From DYGX01 sp035325905 (GTDB lineage: Bacteria; Chloroflexota; Anaerolineae; Aggregatilineales; Aggregatilineaceae), in assembly GCA_035325905.1 (NCBI GenBank), contig DAOKYY010000119.1, positions 1-8,959 on the forward strand: a stretch of 8,959 nucleotides of DNA, given 5' to 3'. Below are positions 6,229 to 8,959 of this stretch, piece by piece (the first letter of the stretch is position 1; every line of letters begins with the position of its first letter). The translations under genes and the position numbers were made by a program. The notes beneath the pieces were generated by a model that did no database searches, was not told the DNA's origin, and worked only from the letters and a program-made list of their open reading frames with translations.

Positions 6229-7401
6229 GTGGTGAAACGTGTTGAGGAGGTAAACGTCAGCGTCCCGGTGATCGTGCAGACGGTCGGCGGCGACCTGACC
6301 TTGCGCGGGCGCGAGGGTAGCGCGCTGGTCGTCGACGGCGACAACCCGCACGTCGAAAACCTGGGCGGCGGCCAGCCGTACCTGGTGCGCTGTGGCGGCG
6401 ACTGTCGCGTGGGCGTCCCGCTGGATATCGACGTCGTGATTCAGCGGGTGGGCGGCGACGCGCGCCTGGCGGACCTGGGCGGCTCGACCGCGATTCAGAA
6501 TGTCGGCGGGGACCTGACGGTCGGTCATGCTGGCAAGGTCGTGATTAACAGCGTCGGCGGGGACCTGCGGCTCAAGTGGGTTGAAGGTGACGTGCACATC
6601 GAGAACGTGGGCGGCGACGCCACCGTGCGCGACATCAGCGGCAGCGTCCGCATCGAGAACGTGGCTGCCGACGTGCTGATCCGCTCGGTCGCGGGCGACT
6701 GTGTGGTCGAGCGCGCGGGCGAGGACCTGGTGCTGAATATCGCATTCCACCCCGGCCATGAGTACCGTTTTGGGACCGGGGGTGATATTCTATGCCGCAT
6801 CCAGCCAGAGTCCGGCGCGCGCTTCGTGCTGCCCGCCCACATGCAGTACGAGCTGGATGTCGAGGCCGAGGCGATCGAGGGCGAGGCCGCCGGGGAAACA
6901 ATCATCACCGTCGGCGACGGCGCGGCGACCGTCAGGCTCACCGCCGGGAACGAGTTGCGCATCATCGGCGAGGAAGAAGACTACGTCTTCAACCTCGGGA
7001 CTCAGATCGAGGAGGAGCTTGAGACGCGCCTGAGCAGCCTGGAAGCGAAGCTCAGCCAGCAGTTCGAGGGGCTGGACGAGCGCATCCAGGCGAACAGCGA
7101 GCGGTTCGCCGAGCAAGCCGCCCGCTTCGCGGCGCAGGCGGCGCGGCAAGCCGAGCGCCAGGTCGAGCGCGCGCGCCGCAGCCTGGACCGGCGCAAGATG
7201 AAAAGCCGCAAGCGCGACTTCAGCGGGCCGCATTTCTCGTGGGGCTTCCCGGAGCCGCCCAAGCCGCCCAAGCCACCCCGTCCCCCGGCGGAGCCGGTGC
7301 GCGAGGAAGAGCGCCTGATGATCCTGCGCATGGTGCAGGAAAACAAGATCACGATCGAGGAAGCCGAGCGGCTGTTGGCGGCGCTCGATCGACAGGAATA
7401 G
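6229..7401 (+). CDS. DUF4097/toastrack-type beta-solenoid protein with coiled coil and SHOCT-like tail
   Basis: A 390-residue protein in four parts. (a) Residues about 10-170 are a beta-solenoid with an 18-residue period: IQRVGGD (71), IQNVGGD (89), INSVGGD (106), IENVGGD (124) and IENVAAD (142), with half-units about 9 residues apart such as IRSVAGD (151). This resembles DUF4097 (toastrack) proteins. (b) Residues 172-250 continue as strands without the repeat. (c) Residues about 256-328 are a charged, Ala/Gln/Arg-rich coiled coil ending in a basic patch. (d) A PPKPPKPPRPP linker (343-353) leads to the SHOCT-like module (359-387, ILRMVQENKITIEEAERLL). No signal peptide or membrane segment is visible. 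YvlB and LiaX of Bacillota combine the same two modules, with the bihelical part at the N-terminus; here it is C-terminal. The GTG start follows GAGGAGGAG by eight bases; a second GTG directly after is an alternative. Likely a scaffold or stress sensor. Confidence 0.78.
   Translation: MVKRVEEVNVSVPVIVQTVGGDLTLRGREGSALVVDGDNPHVENLGGGQPYLVRCGGDCRVGVPLDIDVVIQRVGGDARLADLGGSTAIQNVGGDLTVGHAGKVVINSVGGDLRLKWVEGDVHIENVGGDATVRDISGSVRIENVAADVLIRSVAGDCVVERAGEDLVLNIAFHPGHEYRFGTGGDILCRIQPESGARFVLPAHMQYELDVEAEAIEGEAAGETIITVGDGAATVRLTAGNELRIIGEEEDYVFNLGTQIEEELETRLSSLEAKLSQQFEGLDERIQANSERFAEQAARFAAQAARQAERQVERARRSLDRRKMKSRKRDFSGPHFSWGFPEPPKPPKPPRPPAEPVREEERLMILRMVQENKITIEEAERLLAALDRQE
6439..6702 (+). repeat. 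Protein-coding solenoid repeats, about 54 bases per unit
   Basis: Within the toastrack-type gene, GTSGGCGGSGAC-like DNA encoding VGGD recurs at roughly 51-54-base steps (codons starting at 6439, 6493, 6544, 6598 and 6652). Conservation is at the level of the protein turn, with diverged bases between units, so this is an old tandem amplification kept by structure, not a recent DNA repeat. Confidence 0.7.
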
Positions 7402-7430
7402 AATCGGCAGCAAGCAGGCTGATGCAAGGC

Positions 7431-7458
7431 CGAGATCGTCCGCTTCAGCGCGATCTCG
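7431..7458. promoter_or_regulatory. Perfect 8-bp inverted repeat upstream of the GNAT gene
   Basis: CGAGATCG (7431-7438) and CGATCTCG (7451-7458) pair perfectly around a 12-base loop and end 20 bases before the GNAT start codon. No T run follows, so it is not a standard terminator. It could be an attenuating or processing hairpin between cistrons, or an operator; no promoter hexamers are visible in this 77-base gap. Confidence 0.4.
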
Positions 7459-7478
7459 ATGGCTGACAGGATTGCAGC

Positions 7479-8489
7479 ATGGCGGCAGGCGCCATCACCA
7501 CGCAGCCCGCGCACCGCGAGACCGGCTTGCGTCCGGTCCATCTCCGGCGCGACCTGGGCGAGATCGCCAATCTGATCGAGTTTTGCTTCGCGCCCACGCT
7601 CGACAGCAGTGGGCGTGCAGCCATTCAGGAGATGCGCCTGCTGAGCCGGTCCGGCCCGCTGCTGTGGGCGCTGACCCGCGTCGACAACACCGGCCCAAGC
7701 CTGCTCAAAGGCTTTGTCTGGCTGGAGGCCGGGCGGCTGGTCGGGAATGTCTCGATCTCCCCGGCGGGCTACGGCGGCGGGTGGGTGATCGCTAACGTCG
7801 CCGTCCACCCGGACTTCCGCCGGCACGGGATCGCGCGCCACCTGATGCAGGCCGCGCTGGAGTGGGTGCGGGCGCGCGGGCAGTTCGCCACGCTCCAAGT
7901 CGAGGCCAATAACGACGCGGCGCGCGCGCTGTACGACACGCTCGGCTTTCGCGCGCAGCGCACGTTCACCCGCTGGCGCCGGGCGAGCTTTTACGCCCAG
8001 CCGGCGCCGGGGCCGGCCGTCCCGCTGCGCAAGCTGAGGTCGGACGAACTCCCTGCGCTGCTGGCGCTGGCGCGCCGGGCGCGGCCCGATTCGGCGGGCG
8101 GGCTGGGCTGGCTGCGCCCCACCCGTGTCGAGTCGCTGCGGCCTTCGCGCCTGGGCGGGCTGGGGTGGCTGATCAGCGGCAAGCGCGTGAGCCTGTGGGG
8201 AGCGCCCGCCGCCGAAAATGGCGCGCTCGACGCGGCGGTCATCATCGAGACGCGCGCCGGGTGCAGCGCGGCGCTTTTCGACTTGCTGGTTGACCCGGCG
8301 CGACAGAGCGCCGGATTGGAGCCGGGGCTGGTCCGCCATGTCATCGGCGCGTTCGCCGGGGCGCACCAGCCACTCGTCACCGAGCACCCAGCAGACGACG
8401 AGGCGGCAGCGGAGCACCTGCGCGCCAACTATTTTCGGCCCGAGCGCACGCTGGTCCACATGATCTGGCCGGCGGACGCGCCACAGTGA
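7479..8489 (+). CDS. GNAT family N-acetyltransferase, possibly tandem with a degenerate second GNAT domain
   Basis: A 336-residue cytosolic protein. The first half is a clear GNAT acetyltransferase, which transfers the acetyl group of acetyl-CoA to an amine. Motif A is ANVAVHPDFRRHGIARHLM (residues 105-123), with the pyrophosphate-binding R-x-x-G-x-A at 114-119. Motif B is VEANNDAARALYDTLGF (141-157), with the usual Asn and Tyr. The second half (about 183-330) begins with PLRKLRSDELPALLALAR, the pattern of a GNAT first strand and helix, and ends in strand-rich sequence, but lacks an acetyl-CoA loop. It is probably a degenerate second GNAT domain, giving the length typical of tandem proteins. 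The ATG has CAGGA seven bases upstream. It lies between two SHOCT-like genes in the same direction and ends 26 bases before the next ATG, so it is probably co-transcribed. It carries no SHOCT-like module. The substrate is unknown and could be a lysine of a neighbouring protein or a small molecule. Confidence 0.82.
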   Translation: MAAGAITTQPAHRETGLRPVHLRRDLGEIANLIEFCFAPTLDSSGRAAIQEMRLLSRSGPLLWALTRVDNTGPSLLKGFVWLEAGRLVGNVSISPAGYGGGWVIANVAVHPDFRRHGIARHLMQAALEWVRARGQFATLQVEANNDAARALYDTLGFRAQRTFTRWRRASFYAQPAPGPAVPLRKLRSDELPALLALARRARPDSAGGLGWLRPTRVESLRPSRLGGLGWLISGKRVSLWGAPAAENGALDAAVIIETRAGCSAALFDLLVDPARQSAGLEPGLVRHVIGAFAGAHQPLVTEHPADDEAAAEHLRANYFRPERTLVHMIWPADAPQ

Positions 8490-8515
8490 TAGACTCGCAC
8501 GGAAGGACTGGACGC

Positions 8516-8890
8516 ATGTCAACGGCAGAAGAACGGATGCGCATTTTGCAGATGATCCAGGATGGGAGGGTCACTGCCGAGGAGGGCGCGCATTTGCTGG
8601 CGGCCCTCAACAGCGGCTCGCGCACGACCCCGCCGCCCGCGCCCGCTCCTGAGCCGCGCCAGCTTCGCGTGCGGATCACCGACCTGCGCAGCGGCAAGAC
8701 CAAGGTCAACGTCAATATCCCGATGGGGCTGGTGAATGTCGGGCTGAAGCTGGGCGCGCGCTTCGTACCCTCCAGCTCAGGGGTGGACTACGACGAGATC
8801 ATGACCGCGATCAAGAGCGGCGCCAGCGGCAAGATCGCCGATATCGAGGATGTCGAAAGCGGCGAGCATGTCGAAATCTGGGTCGAATAG
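8516..8890 (+). CDS. SHOCT-like module / Pro linker / beta-rich domain protein (paralogue 2)
   Basis: A 124-residue protein with the same design as the 160-residue product of 5648-6130 but a shorter linker. Residues 4-32 form the bihelical SHOCT-like module (ILQMIQDGRVTAEEGAHLL). Residues 34-47 are a Pro/Ala linker. Residues 48-124 form the shared domain, with LRVRITDLRSG, NIPMGLVNVGLKLGARF, a helix around DYDEIMTAIKSG and an acidic close at DIEDVESGEHVEIWVE. The glycine-rich and acidic landmarks line up one for one with the paralogue, although most hydrophobic positions have changed conservatively, so the duplication is not recent. ATG 8516 is preferred over an in-frame GTG at 8486, which overlaps the GNAT stop: GGAAGGA lies eight bases before the ATG and the bihelical module starts directly after it. 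It is the last gene before a strong terminator. No signal peptide is seen; function unknown. Confidence 0.8.
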   Translation: MSTAEERMRILQMIQDGRVTAEEGAHLLAALNSGSRTTPPPAPAPEPRQLRVRITDLRSGKTKVNVNIPMGLVNVGLKLGARFVPSSSGVDYDEIMTAIKSGASGKIADIEDVESGEHVEIWVE

Positions 8891-8927
8891 CGCGCCGATC
8901 CCCGCCCAACGCTCCGCGTCCCGCACG

Positions 8928-8959
8928 AAAAGCGCCCGGTCGAAAGCCGGGCGCTTTCT
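8928..8959. terminator. Strong, probably bidirectional, Rho-independent terminator
   Basis: A perfect 11-bp stem, AAAGCGCCCGG (8929-8939) with CCGGGCGCTTT (8947-8957), around a 7-base loop. The flanking A and T runs are built into the stem, so it could act on both strands. It lies 38 bases after the last SHOCT-like gene and closes the locus; the sequence ends two bases later, so a longer T run cannot be seen. Confidence 0.8.

Noticed and set aside
6439..6702. Regular repeats considered as a CRISPR array or DNA tandem repeat
   Set aside because: The units are diverged at the DNA level, in frame, and conserved as protein turns of a solenoid.
7002..8522. Long minus-strand open frame (506 codons) across the solenoid tail and GNAT gene
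   Set aside because: It is antisense to two clearly recognisable genes, its translation is low-complexity and rich in Arg, Ala and Pro, and it has no family motif. Long antisense frames are common in GC-rich DNA with strong third-position bias.

Overview
The window is GC-rich (visibly well above 60%) with strongly GC3-biased genes, Shine-Dalgarno start sites and ordinary bacterial -35/-10 promoters. A zinc-ribbon DUF2089 regulator next to SHOCT-like and DUF4097-like proteins, a lone Flp-type pilin and a PucC-family transporter together suggest a member of the Chloroflexota (Anaerolineae-like). This taxonomic call is inference from gene content; no rRNA or marker gene is present.

Layout. (1) 5-1351, + strand: a PucC/BCH2-family major facilitator transporter, whose start lies at the window edge. 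(2) 1394-3928, + strand: a three-gene operon driven by a promoter that appears to give a leaderless mRNA. It holds a PyrK-like iron-sulfur flavoprotein subunit, a PIG-L (LmbE) deacetylase overlapping it by ATGA, and a protein with the class 1B dihydroorotate dehydrogenase fold. The last two flavoenzyme-type proteins look like a PyrK/PyrD pair, but the dehydrogenase-like one lacks every orotate-site residue I can place, and the PyrK-like one lacks the usual FAD motif. I read them as a repurposed flavin redox pair rather than pyrimidine biosynthesis. (3) 3945-4876, - strand: a monocistronic Flp pilin with its own promoter and terminator, and a HemG-like flavodoxin-domain protein. (4) 4877-5191: an AT-rich divergent intergenic region with a near-consensus promoter and short repeats. 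(5) 5192-8890, + strand: a five-gene locus ending at a strong bidirectional terminator at the window edge.

The fifth region is the most interesting. It encodes a DUF2089 regulator (zinc ribbon, helix-turn-helix, SHOCT-like tail), two paralogous proteins (SHOCT-like head, Pro-rich linker, shared beta-rich domain), an 18-residue-period beta-solenoid protein of DUF4097/toastrack type with a coiled coil and a SHOCT-like tail, and a GNAT acetyltransferase. Four of the five proteins carry the same bihelical module of about 30 residues, at opposite ends in different genes, and none has a visible signal peptide or membrane segment. Known relatives (YvlB, LiaX) belong to envelope-stress systems. Here there is no PspC, PspA or sensor kinase in view, so this may be an entirely soluble version in which the shared module holds regulator and effectors together. 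That last step is inference.
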